In this document: piece by piece, positions 1 to 5,480 of the stretch
Layout of the letters: every line of letters starts with the position of its first letter
Numbering within the stretch: the first letter of the stretch is position 1
NCBI GenBank assembly: GCA_012961845.1
Contig: DTYO01000208.1
Span: forward strand, 1 to 9,510
DNA length: 9,510 bases
Source: Thermodesulfobacteriaceae bacterium
GTDB taxonomy: Bacteria > Desulfobacterota > Dissulfuribacteria > Dissulfuribacterales > UBA3076
Direction: 5' to 3'
The notes under the pieces: model-generated
What the model saw: the letters and a program-made list of their open reading frames with translations, nothing else
The model's database searches: none
What the model was told of the DNA's origin: nothing
Made by a program: the position numbers and the translations under genes

Positions 1-63
1 CCAAAGTACGTCTGTGCCCCTCCGCTTTACATCTTCAGCAAACTCGCGAGCTGCATAATCCGG
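1..63 (-). repeat. PDxxxREF-type repeat, unit C (cut by the window edge)
   Basis: This third copy begins at CCGGATTATGCAGC on the minus strand, three bases past the phoU stop, and is cut at the left edge after the Trp codon of the LW motif. The peptide PDYAAREFAEDVKRRG keeps the family core. It has the same orientation as units A and B, about 5.3 kb away. Confidence 0.6.
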
Positions 64-69
64 TTTCAA
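1..69 (-). CDS. 5' end of an unrecognised repeat-type small ORF downstream of phoU (partial)
   Basis: An open frame follows phoU on the minus strand and leaves the window at position 1 after 23 codons. The visible peptide is LKPDYAAREFAEDVKRRG followed by TDVLW. A possible TTG start at 69-67 overlaps the phoU TGA by two bases. A purine-rich AAGGGGAG lies about 6 bases upstream inside phoU, so translational coupling is possible. The peptide clearly resembles the two tandem units encoded at 5274-5423 on the same strand, and the similarity begins with the phoU stop region and is not part of PhoU. I do not recognise the family and assign no function. It could be a real small gene, one unit of a longer repeat protein, or a degenerate remnant. 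The start codon is an inference; the similarity is directly visible. Confidence 0.35.
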   Translation of the reverse strand, partial: MKPDYAAREFAEDVKRRGTDVLW

Positions 70-737
70 GCGAACTCTCCCCTTACGATTTCTCCTTCCA
101 CCACGTACATTACCTCTTCGGCGATGTTGGTGGCCCTGTCTGCGATTCTCTCAAGGTGGCGGGCAAGGATATAGCAGTCTATAAGATAGCGGGCTGCGGT
201 AGGCTGCTTCTGGATTTCCTCTATCACTCTTTCATAATGCTGGTTGCGCAGCTTGTCCACATTGTCGTCCAGGACAAAGACCCTGTGGGCCATGTCTGCA
301 TCATGATATGTTATGGCGTCCAGGGCGAGCTTCAGCATCTTCAGAACGGCAGAGCTCATCTCTTCGTAGTCGGGGTCGTAGTTTATGGTTATCTCGGCGC
401 TTGCCAGGTCCTTGACCCTTCTGGCTATGCTCACGGCATAGTCGCCCATGCGCTCCAGCTCGTTGTTGATCTTGATCATGGCGATGATAATCCGCAGATC
501 CCTTGCCACCGGCTGGTACAGGGCCAGGATCTTTAGGCACTCCTCTTCGATATCGATCTCCATCTCGTCTATTTCGTAGTCTGACGAGGCAACGAATTTG
601 ATGAGCTCCATGTCTCCTGTCTTGATTGACTCGCATGCCTTTCTCACCCGATCCTCAACCATGGTGCCGAGATTCAGGAATTTCTCGAAGAGTTTGTCCA
701 ACTGTCTGTGAAAGTTGTAGTGGTAAACCGGCGTCAT
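66..737 (-). CDS. phoU: Phosphate transport system regulatory protein PhoU
   Basis: PhoU is a cytoplasmic, all-helical negative regulator that connects the Pst transporter to the PhoR kinase and damps the Pho response when phosphate is plentiful. The product (223 residues from the ATG at 737) has the family's two-fold repeat of three-helix bundles. Each half ends in a metal-binding-type motif: ELERMGDYAVSIARR around residues 93-107 and HLERIADRATNIAEE around 194-208. Length matches the family. An upstream in-frame ATG at 767 would add ten residues (MPHPPARDRI) and overlap the pstB stop as TGATG. I prefer 737 because GAGG lies 9 bases upstream and the added residues do not look like PhoU, but coupling from 767 is possible. 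It is the last gene of the pst operon, the usual place for phoU. Confidence 0.95.
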   Translation of the reverse strand: MTPVYHYNFHRQLDKLFEKFLNLGTMVEDRVRKACESIKTGDMELIKFVASSDYEIDEMEIDIEEECLKILALYQPVARDLRIIIAMIKINNELERMGDYAVSIARRVKDLASAEITINYDPDYEEMSSAVLKMLKLALDAITYHDADMAHRVFVLDDNVDKLRNQHYERVIEEIQKQPTAARYLIDCYILARHLERIADRATNIAEEVMYVVEGEIVRGEFA

Positions 738-766
738 GATTCTGTCCCTCGCTGGGGGGTGCGGCA

Positions 767-1675
767 TCAGCCGAACCTGCCTGTTATGTAGTCCTCGGTG
801 TCCTTCTCTCTTGGATTGGTGAACATCCTGTCGGTGCTGTCAAACTCAATGAGCTTTCCAAGGTACATGAATGCCGTGAAATCCGACACCCTGGCGGCCT
901 GCTGCATGTTGTGGGTGACTATGACGATGGTGTAGTCGGCTACCAACTCATTGATGAGGTCTTCCACCTTGGCAGTTGATCTCGGGTCCAAGGCGGAGCA
1001 GGGCTCGTCTAGAAGCACAACCTCGGGCTTTACTGCAATAGCCCTGGCAATGCAGAGCCGTTGCTGCTGGCCGCCTGAAAGGGCGGTCCCCGTCTGCCTG
1101 AGCTTGTCCTTGACCTCGTCAAACAAGGCGGCCTTCCTGAGTGCCCATTCCACGCGCTCGTCCATCTCTCCCCGTGAGAGATTCTCATAGAGCCGCACTC
1201 CGAAGGCGATGTTGTCGTAGACCGACATGGCAAAGGGAGTGGGTTTTTGAAACACCATACCAACCTGGGATCTGAGCAGATTCAGGTCCTCGTTGGAAGA
1301 CAGGATGTTCCTGCCGTCCAGTCCTATCTCTCCGTCGGCTCTCTGACCCGGATAAAGCTCGTAGATCCTGTTGAAGCATCTGATGAGGGTCGATTTGCCG
1401 CAGCCGGAGGGGCCGATCATGGCGGTGACGTGCTTTTCAGGGATGTTCATTGTGATGGAATGGAGGGCCTTGAAGTTTCCGTAGTAGAAGTCGAGATCCT
1501 TCACCTCTATCTTCACAGGAAGGTCATGGAGGCCTGCCTTTTTCCCTTTGGTCTTCAGATCTTTGATGTCCCTGAAACCATGAGTAAGGAGATTTTCTGC
1601 CTTTTCGGTCTGATTCGTATCTATATTCAACTGTCCGGTCTCCCGTGGAGTCTGTCCTTTTTCATTCAATATCAA
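767..1675 (-). CDS. pstB: Phosphate ABC transporter ATP-binding protein PstB
   Basis: PstB is the cytoplasmic ATPase of the PstSCAB importer and probably works as a dimer on the inner face of the membrane. All ABC elements are intact: Walker A GPSGCGKST at residues 88-96, Q-loop glutamine 143 in FQKPTPFAMS, signature LSGGQQQR from residue 199, Walker B VVLLDE at 219-224 and H-loop histidine 255. The PstB-specific FYYGNFKAL stretch precedes Walker A. The start appears to be TTG at 1675, with AGGA 4 bases upstream, 6 bp after the pstA stop; a second TTG at 1669 is possible. Either way the protein carries about 45-50 charged residues ahead of the usual PstB beginning (near VKIEVKDLDF, residue 54). 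A GTG near residue 54 would give a conventional length but has no better ribosome site. The stop touches phoU. Confidence 0.96.
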   Translation of the reverse strand: MILNEKGQTPRETGQLNIDTNQTEKAENLLTHGFRDIKDLKTKGKKAGLHDLPVKIEVKDLDFYYGNFKALHSITMNIPEKHVTAMIGPSGCGKSTLIRCFNRIYELYPGQRADGEIGLDGRNILSSNEDLNLLRSQVGMVFQKPTPFAMSVYDNIAFGVRLYENLSRGEMDERVEWALRKAALFDEVKDKLRQTGTALSGGQQQRLCIARAIAVKPEVVLLDEPCSALDPRSTAKVEDLINELVADYTIVIVTHNMQQAARVSDFTAFMYLGKLIEFDSTDRMFTNPREKDTEDYITGRFG

Positions 1676-1681
1676 ACTGTC

Positions 1682-2569
1682 CTATCCCCTTGCTCCACCT
1701 CTCAGAAGTGTGCGAACCAGGATGTTGAGTACAAGTACGCTGACAGTGATCAGGAGGGCCCCTGCCCATGCCAGGTTCTGCCAGTCCTCATAGGGGCTCA
1801 TGGCGAACTGGAAGATCACTACCGGCAGGTTTGCAACCGGCTCGTTCAGGCCCCTGCTCCAGAACTGGTTGTTGAGCGCGGTAAACAGCAGCGGGGCCGT
1901 CTCTCCGGTTATCCTGGCAATGGCAAGTAGTATGCCGGTCAAGATTCCAGACCTGGCGGCCCTGTAGACAATGGCTACGGTCACCTTCCAGCGTGGTGCG
2001 CCCAGAGCGCAGGCCGCCTCCCTCATGGTGTTTGGAACCAGCTTCAGCATGTCTTCTGTGGTCCTGACGATTATGGGCAGCGCTATCAGGGCCAGGGCCA
2101 GAGCGCCTGCCCAGCCGGAGAAGTGCCCCATGGGGACCACTACCACCGAATAGATGAAAACGCCGAGGATTATGGAAGGGGCGCTCAGGAGCACGTCGTT
2201 GATGAAGCGTACCGAAGTGGCAACAGGCGAATCCATAGCAAACTCAGAAAGAAACGTGCCGGCAAGCACCCCGACAGGGGCGCCCACTGCGATGCCTGCC
2301 CCGGTAATCAGAATGCTGCCCACTATGGCGTTTGCAAGCCCGCCAGATTCCCCGGGCGGCGGAGTGGGCTGGGTAAAGACACTGAGGGCAAGGTGTTGAA
2401 AGCCGTGCCCGAACAGGGTTATCAACAGCCAGCAGAGCCAGAAGAGGCCGAAGATCGTTGTGAGCATGGAGCCTGCCAGGATGACCAGGTTTGCGAGCCT
2501 TCGTCTCCTGTACAGGTTCATGTTGATGTTGGACCTGATTCTGTTTATGGAATTTCGGCTGTTTTTCAT
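1682..2569 (-). CDS. pstA: Phosphate ABC transporter permease PstA
   Basis: PstA is one of the two inner-membrane permeases that form the phosphate channel with PstC. The 295-residue product has about six hydrophobic segments, near residues 26-52, 79-106, 122-146, 151-170, 205-231 and 266-288. A basic N-terminus (YRRRRLAN) fits a cytoplasmic start. The cytoplasmic EAA loop that docks on PstB is visible around residues 183-212 (REAACALGAPRWKVTVAI), followed by ARITGETAPLLFTA, a stretch typical of PstA. The ATG at 2569 overlaps the pstC TGA as ATGA, a classic coupled junction, and GGAGG lies 10 bases upstream inside pstC. The length is usual for the family. Confidence 0.96.
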   Translation of the reverse strand: MKNSRNSINRIRSNINMNLYRRRRLANLVILAGSMLTTIFGLFWLCWLLITLFGHGFQHLALSVFTQPTPPPGESGGLANAIVGSILITGAGIAVGAPVGVLAGTFLSEFAMDSPVATSVRFINDVLLSAPSIILGVFIYSVVVVPMGHFSGWAGALALALIALPIIVRTTEDMLKLVPNTMREAACALGAPRWKVTVAIVYRAARSGILTGILLAIARITGETAPLLFTALNNQFWSRGLNEPVANLPVVIFQFAMSPYEDWQNLAWAGALLITVSVLVLNILVRTLLRGGARG

Positions 2570-3555
2570 GTCCTACTTCCCTCCATGGCGGTAAGCCTTA
2601 TAAGAAGAAACTTGGCGGCAGAAAGCACTAGGAAGGTGATCACGAAGAGTATGAGGCCGAGTGCGATGAGAGACGAGGTGTACATCTCACCCACCGCTTC
2701 CGTGAACTGGTTTGCAAGGCTGGACGAGATGGTGTTTCCAGGCATCAGGAGTGAAAACTCGAGTCTGTCGGCGTTTCCGATGACGAAGGTGACCGCCATG
2801 GTCTCGCCCAGCGCTCTTCCCATGCCGAGCATTATCCCGCCGACCACACCTGCCTTAGTGTACGGAAGCACTATCTTCTTGAGCACCTCCCAGGTGGTGG
2901 CCCCAATCCCGTACGCAGACTCCTTGAGTACAGGCGGAACAACCTCGAACAGATCCCTGAAGACAGCGGCCATGAACGGGATCACCATGATGCCGAGGAT
3001 TATCCCTGCTGTGAGCACTCCGATCCCGAGGGGAGGGCCATCGAAGAGGAATCCCATTCCGGGAAGCCGTCCAAGGTTGTCGGCTATCCATGGCTCCATG
3101 TGATCGGCGAAGAAAGGGGCGAAGACAAAGAGGCCCCACATGCCGTAGATGATGCTGGGTATTGCGGCAAGCAGTTCGATGGCCGTGCCTACCGGCCTCT
3201 TGAGCCACAGGGGGCAAAGTTCCGTAATGAAGATAGCGATGCCGAAGCTTACAGGTACGCCTGTAATCATGGCGATGAGCGTGGTGACGAGTGTGCCGTA
3301 TATGGAGACCAGGGCGCCGAACTCCTCGGTGACCGGGTTCCATTCCGCGCTTACAAGGAAGGCGGGGCCGAATTTTTTGAATGCGGGCCATGCCCCCATG
3401 AAGAGCGAGATTAGTATTGCGGCGATTATGAAGAGGACGGCCAGGGCGCAGAGCCTGGACAGGCCCGATAAGAGGGCGTCCAGGATCTGGCCCCGGCCCT
3501 TTGCGGCGGCTGGTCTGCTCTGATCCTTTGGATTGGATGATGCTGCTGTGTCCAT
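2566..3555 (-). CDS. pstC: Phosphate ABC transporter permease PstC
   Basis: PstC is the second channel-forming permease of the phosphate importer. The product (329 residues from the ATG at 3555) has membrane segments near residues 34-55, 84-108, 124-147, 178-199, 236-258 and 294-319. PstC hallmarks include AIPSIIYGMWGLF near 131-143, the EAA loop KESAYGIGATTWEVLKKI at 211-228, and GRALGETMAVTFVIGN near 246-261. The hydrophilic N-terminal tail of about 25 residues is common in PstC. I chose the ATG at 3555 because AGGAAGAT sits just upstream. The frame also opens at a TTG at 3576 (seven more residues, MTRQEDQ) with a poorer ribosome site. It lies 46 bp downstream of pstS and overlaps pstA by 4 bp. 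Confidence 0.95.
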   Translation of the reverse strand: MDTAASSNPKDQSRPAAAKGRGQILDALLSGLSRLCALAVLFIIAAILISLFMGAWPAFKKFGPAFLVSAEWNPVTEEFGALVSIYGTLVTTLIAMITGVPVSFGIAIFITELCPLWLKRPVGTAIELLAAIPSIIYGMWGLFVFAPFFADHMEPWIADNLGRLPGMGFLFDGPPLGIGVLTAGIILGIMVIPFMAAVFRDLFEVVPPVLKESAYGIGATTWEVLKKIVLPYTKAGVVGGIMLGMGRALGETMAVTFVIGNADRLEFSLLMPGNTISSSLANQFTEAVGEMYTSSLIALGLILFVITFLVLSAAKFLLIRLTAMEGSRT

Positions 3556-3601
3556 CTGATCTTCCTGTCGAGTCAATCTGCCGCCGTCACTGCCAGGCCG
3601 G

Positions 3602-4681
3602 CTATTTCCATACAGGGTTGCCTGCGCTGTCTCTGAGCTGGTCTTTCCAGGCCTGCTCCACCAGTGTTACCACCTCCATGGGCATGGGTACGTAGTGAAG
3701 CTCATCGGCCATGTTTGCTCCGTTCTTGTAGCACCAGTCAAAGAAAGAGAGCACTGCCCGGGCCTTTGCTGTGTCCTTCTGCGCTCTGTGCATCAGAATG
3801 AAGCTCGCCCCTGTTATGGGCCAGCTCTCCTTTCCCGGCTGATCTGTCAGCACCATATAAAATCCCTTTGTCCCTTTCCAGTCCGCATTGGCGGCAGCTG
3901 CCTGGAATGTGGCGCTGTTCGGCTCCACATAGGAACCGTCTCTGTTTTTGAGCCTGACGTGGTTGAGTCTGTTCTGCAGGGCATAGGCATACTCAACATA
4001 GCCTATCCCGCCCTTGACCCTGCTGACATACGAGGCGACGCCCTCATTGCCCTTTCCACCGATGCCCGCGGGCCAGGCAACTGCCTTGGCGGTGCCGATC
4101 TTCTCTTTCCATGGGGGACTCACCTTTGACAGGTAATTGGTGAATATCCAGGTGGTGCCCGAGCCGTCTGCCCTGTGTATCACGGTTATGTGCGTGCTCG
4201 GTAGATCAAGATCTGGGTTTTCCTTCTTGATGCGATCATGATTCCATTTTGTTATATTTCCAAGATAGATGTCCGCAAGCACTGCTCCGCTGAGCCTGAG
4301 CTCTCCCGGGTTTATCCCCTTAAGGTTGACCACTGGTACCACCCCGCCCATGATCATGGGGAACTGGATCAGGCCCCACTTGTCGAGCTTGTCCGGGGTG
4401 AGCGGTGCGTCCGATGCGCCGAAATCCACGGTTGCGGCCCTAATCTGTTTGATGCCGCCGCCAGAGCCTATGGACTGGTAGTTCATTTTGACCCCTGTGC
4501 GCTTGTGGTAGGCAGCTGCCCACTTGGCGTAGGCAGGGTAGGGGAAGGTGGCCCCGGCTCCTGATATGGATGTTACCTCTCCTGCGAATGCGCTGAAAGA
4601 TGCTGCCGGAAGCAGAGCCAGCGCGAGGCAGCCTGCGGTGAGCAGTGTGGTGAGTGCAGTGATTATTCCTTTGACCTTCAT
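3602..4681 (-). CDS. pstS: Periplasmic phosphate-binding protein PstS
   Basis: PstS is the extracytoplasmic receptor that binds inorganic phosphate and delivers it to PstC/PstA. The 359-residue precursor starts at the ATG at 4681, with AAAGGAG 8 bases upstream. An in-frame ATG at 4756 would add 25 polar residues ahead of the signal sequence and is unlikely. A basic N-terminus and a long hydrophobic stretch end at AFA, giving a probable signal peptidase I site near residues 33/34. A cysteine at 18 (LTAGC) is a poor lipobox because the hydrophobic core continues past it. Phosphate-binding segments are clear: GAGATFP at 41-47, SIGSGGG at 70-76, DFGASDAPL near 86-94 and RADGSGTTW at 170-178. It is the first gene of the operon, next to the candidate Pho box, so strong induction under phosphate limitation is expected. 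Confidence 0.96.
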   Translation of the reverse strand: MKVKGIITALTTLLTAGCLALALLPAASFSAFAGEVTSISGAGATFPYPAYAKWAAAYHKRTGVKMNYQSIGSGGGIKQIRAATVDFGASDAPLTPDKLDKWGLIQFPMIMGGVVPVVNLKGINPGELRLSGAVLADIYLGNITKWNHDRIKKENPDLDLPSTHITVIHRADGSGTTWIFTNYLSKVSPPWKEKIGTAKAVAWPAGIGGKGNEGVASYVSRVKGGIGYVEYAYALQNRLNHVRLKNRDGSYVEPNSATFQAAAANADWKGTKGFYMVLTDQPGKESWPITGASFILMHRAQKDTAKARAVLSFFDWCYKNGANMADELHYVPMPMEVVTLVEQAWKDQLRDSAGNPVWK

Positions 4682-4753
4682 GACTGTTTCTCCTTTCTTT
4701 GTGAATCCAAGGTATGCTGCCGTCCTGGATTTCATGGTTTGATTTCTAATGGT

Positions 4754-4799
4754 CATCAGGCATCAGGCATCCGGCTGCGAACGACCCTTCGGCCGGATG
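4754..4799. repeat. Heptamer direct repeats leading into an inverted repeat in the pstS leader
   Basis: On the plus strand three 7-bp units follow one another: CATCAGG, CATCAGG and CATCCGG (4754-4774). The last overlaps the left arm of a perfect 8-bp inverted repeat, CATCCGGC at 4768-4775 and GCCGGATG at 4792-4799, with a 16-base loop. The element lies between the candidate minus-strand promoter and the pstS ribosome site, so it would fold in the 5' untranslated RNA of the pst operon. There is no U-tract, so it does not look like an intrinsic terminator. It may affect RNA stability or be a protein site; the function is unknown. Confidence 0.5.
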
Positions 4800-4832
4800 T
4801 CCTTGTTTTCTGGGTAGTGAGATTACCTGGGG

Positions 4833-4861
4833 ATTATAAGGGTTCTGTTAGGGAAATATTA
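4833..4861 (-). promoter_or_regulatory. Candidate pstS operon promoter (-10 elements)
   Basis: Read on the minus strand, a perfect TATAAT lies at 4838-4833, and a weaker TAATAT lies closer to the Pho box-like array at 4861-4856. Neither has a good TTGACA at the usual spacing, which fits an activator-dependent promoter. The weaker hexamer is about 13 bp from the nearest array unit, the sort of distance expected when PhoB replaces the -35 contact; the perfect hexamer is about 36 bp away. On the minus strand CCCTAACAGAA (4853-4843) also resembles one array unit in the opposite orientation. Which hexamer is used is not decidable here. Confidence 0.4.
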
Positions 4862-4874
4862 ATTTTTGTTTTGC

Positions 4875-4929
4875 TCTTTTCCCGCTTCTAACCGAATTCT
4901 AACCGAGTTTTAACCCGCTCCTAAATTTA
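4875..4929. promoter_or_regulatory. Pho box-like array of 11-bp direct repeats
   Basis: Four successive 11-bp units are visible on the plus strand: TTCTAACCGAA (4886-4896), TTCTAACCGAG (4897-4907), TTTTAACCCGC (4908-4918) and TCCTAAATTTA (4919-4929). A degenerate unit, TCTTTTCCCGC (4875-4885), precedes them. An 11-bp direct repeat period is the hallmark of DNA sites for PhoB/PhoP-type regulators, and the regulator gene itself is nearby. The core YTAACC resembles the TTAACA-type PhoP boxes of Bacillus and the cyanobacterial PyTTAAPyPy boxes more than the enterobacterial CTGTCAT. The array sits between pstS and the rightward genes, so it could serve both. In the rightward direction a weak -10 TAAAAG preceded by TGG lies at 4936-4941. 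That PhoB binds here is an inference. Confidence 0.7.
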
Positions 4930-5012
4930 GCCTGGTAAAAGTAGCTGCTGTCAGGCAAGGCATCCGGTATCTGCAGGTTATGAGACAACGGAATAGAAAA
5001 GGAGAAAACCAT

Positions 5013-5174
5013 ATGAAGATCAACAGTACGAGGAAGGTTCCAGGGACATTGGTGCTGATTCGAGGAGCATCTCAATCCATGAATGTGATTGGCGACCATG
5101 CGGAGTCGCACTTTTTCCATTCAGCGGGTCCTGGAGTCAGCGTCACGGGCAATATCGGCGGAAGCCGCTTTTGA
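5013..5174 (+). CDS. Hypothetical 53-residue protein downstream of the Pho box-like array
   Basis: A 53-codon frame starts at the ATG at 5013, with a strong AAAAGGAG 8 bases upstream, and ends with TGA at 5174. An earlier in-frame ATG at 4980 lacks a comparable ribosome site. The product begins MKINSTRKVPGTLVLIRG and ends in a Gly-rich tail (GPGVSVTGNIGGSRF). I see no signal peptide, membrane segment, cysteine motif or known domain. It lies 83 bp past the Pho box-like repeats, in the right place to be the first translated frame of a rightward Pho-controlled transcript. It may be a true small protein, a leader peptide, or the surviving start of a longer gene lost by deletion, since its initiation region is much better than its coding sequence is convincing. 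Confidence 0.4.
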   Translation: MKINSTRKVPGTLVLIRGASQSMNVIGDHAESHFFHSAGPGVSVTGNIGGSRF

Positions 5175-5222
5175 ATCGGCTGAGGCGCATTTCAATAATG
5201 TTGCCATAACATAATACATACA

Positions 5223-5256
5223 GGGGGCGGCTGCCTGCATAAGGCCATCCGCCCCT
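5223..5256. terminator. GC-rich hairpin between the two small ORFs
   Basis: GGGGCGG at 5224-5230 pairs with CCGCCCC at 5249-5255 (7 bp). After a small internal loop, GCC at 5233-5235 pairs with GGC at 5243-5245 around a 7-base loop. On the minus strand it begins right after the TAA of the repeat ORF at 5256, so it could end that transcript, although the following bases (CCTGTATGTATTATG) are only moderately T-rich. On the plus strand it lies 49 bp past the 53-residue ORF and could partly end or attenuate readthrough toward phoB. The pairing is seen; the termination role is an inference. Confidence 0.45.
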
Positions 5257-5432
5257 TATTGCTCCATTGTCATGGGTTTGAAGTACCAGAGTATGTATGC
5301 GCCCCTCCCCTTAATATCTTTGCCAAACTCGCGAATCGAATTATCCGGGTTGAAATTCCAGAAAGTATGCCTGAATTCACTGCGACCTTCATCTTTAGCA
5401 AACTTGCGGGCTGCATAATCCGGGGTTATCAT
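5256..5432 (-). CDS. Hypothetical small protein made of two tandem 24-25 residue repeats
   Basis: From the ATG at 5432 the frame gives 58 residues; it stays open upstream to a TTG at 5492 (78 residues), which would overlap the phoB start region. The product is almost entirely two copies of one unit. Unit A is PDYAARKFAKDEGRSEFR plus HTFWNFN, and unit B is PDNSIREFGKDIKGRG plus AYILWYFKP. Both share P-D, R at position 6, F at 8, K-D at 10-11 and an aromatic end (W-x-F or W-Y-F). I do not recognise the family. No signal peptide or membrane segment is seen, and no Shine-Dalgarno stands out for either start. A third unit follows phoU at the left edge. Conservation at amino-acid level between diverged copies supports past or present coding, but this copy may be a remnant. 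Confidence 0.45.
   Translation of the reverse strand: MITPDYAARKFAKDEGRSEFRHTFWNFNPDNSIREFGKDIKGRGAYILWYFKPMTMEQ
5274..5348 (-). repeat. PDxxxREF-type repeat, unit B
   Basis: This is the downstream copy in the tandem pair, immediately following unit A in the same reading frame. Its second half (AAGAT through CTCTGG) matches the left-edge copy at 28 of 35 positions, whereas its first half is less similar to that copy than unit A is. Confidence 0.6.
5349..5423 (-). repeat. PDxxxREF-type repeat, unit A
   Basis: This is the upstream copy in the tandem pair, 75 bp, beginning CCGGATTATGCAGC on the minus strand. Its first 34 bases match the copy at the left window edge at 31 positions, while its second half is diverged and carries one extra codon before the Trp relative to unit B. 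Confidence 0.6.
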
Positions 5433-5480
5433 TTTCAATTCAATAGGTTTTCGCGCAACCCGTTTTGACAGGAGTGTTTC

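Noticed and set aside
2123..3103. A 326-codon open frame on the plus strand across pstA and pstC
   Set aside because: It is antisense to two clearly conserved permease genes, its translation is low-complexity and unlike a folded protein, and it has no good ribosome site. It arises from codon bias.
4682..4756. A longer PstS beginning at 4756
   Set aside because: The added 25 residues are polar and precede an otherwise standard signal peptide. The strong AAAGGAG lies before the ATG at 4681.
4899..5120. A 73-codon minus-strand frame across the Pho array and the small ORF
   Set aside because: It runs through the regulatory repeats, shows no recognisable features, and has no convincing ribosome site.
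5465..5470. TTGACA as a -35 box for phoB
   Set aside because: It overlaps the phoB Shine-Dalgarno just 11 bases before the start codon, so a promoter there would initiate inside the gene.
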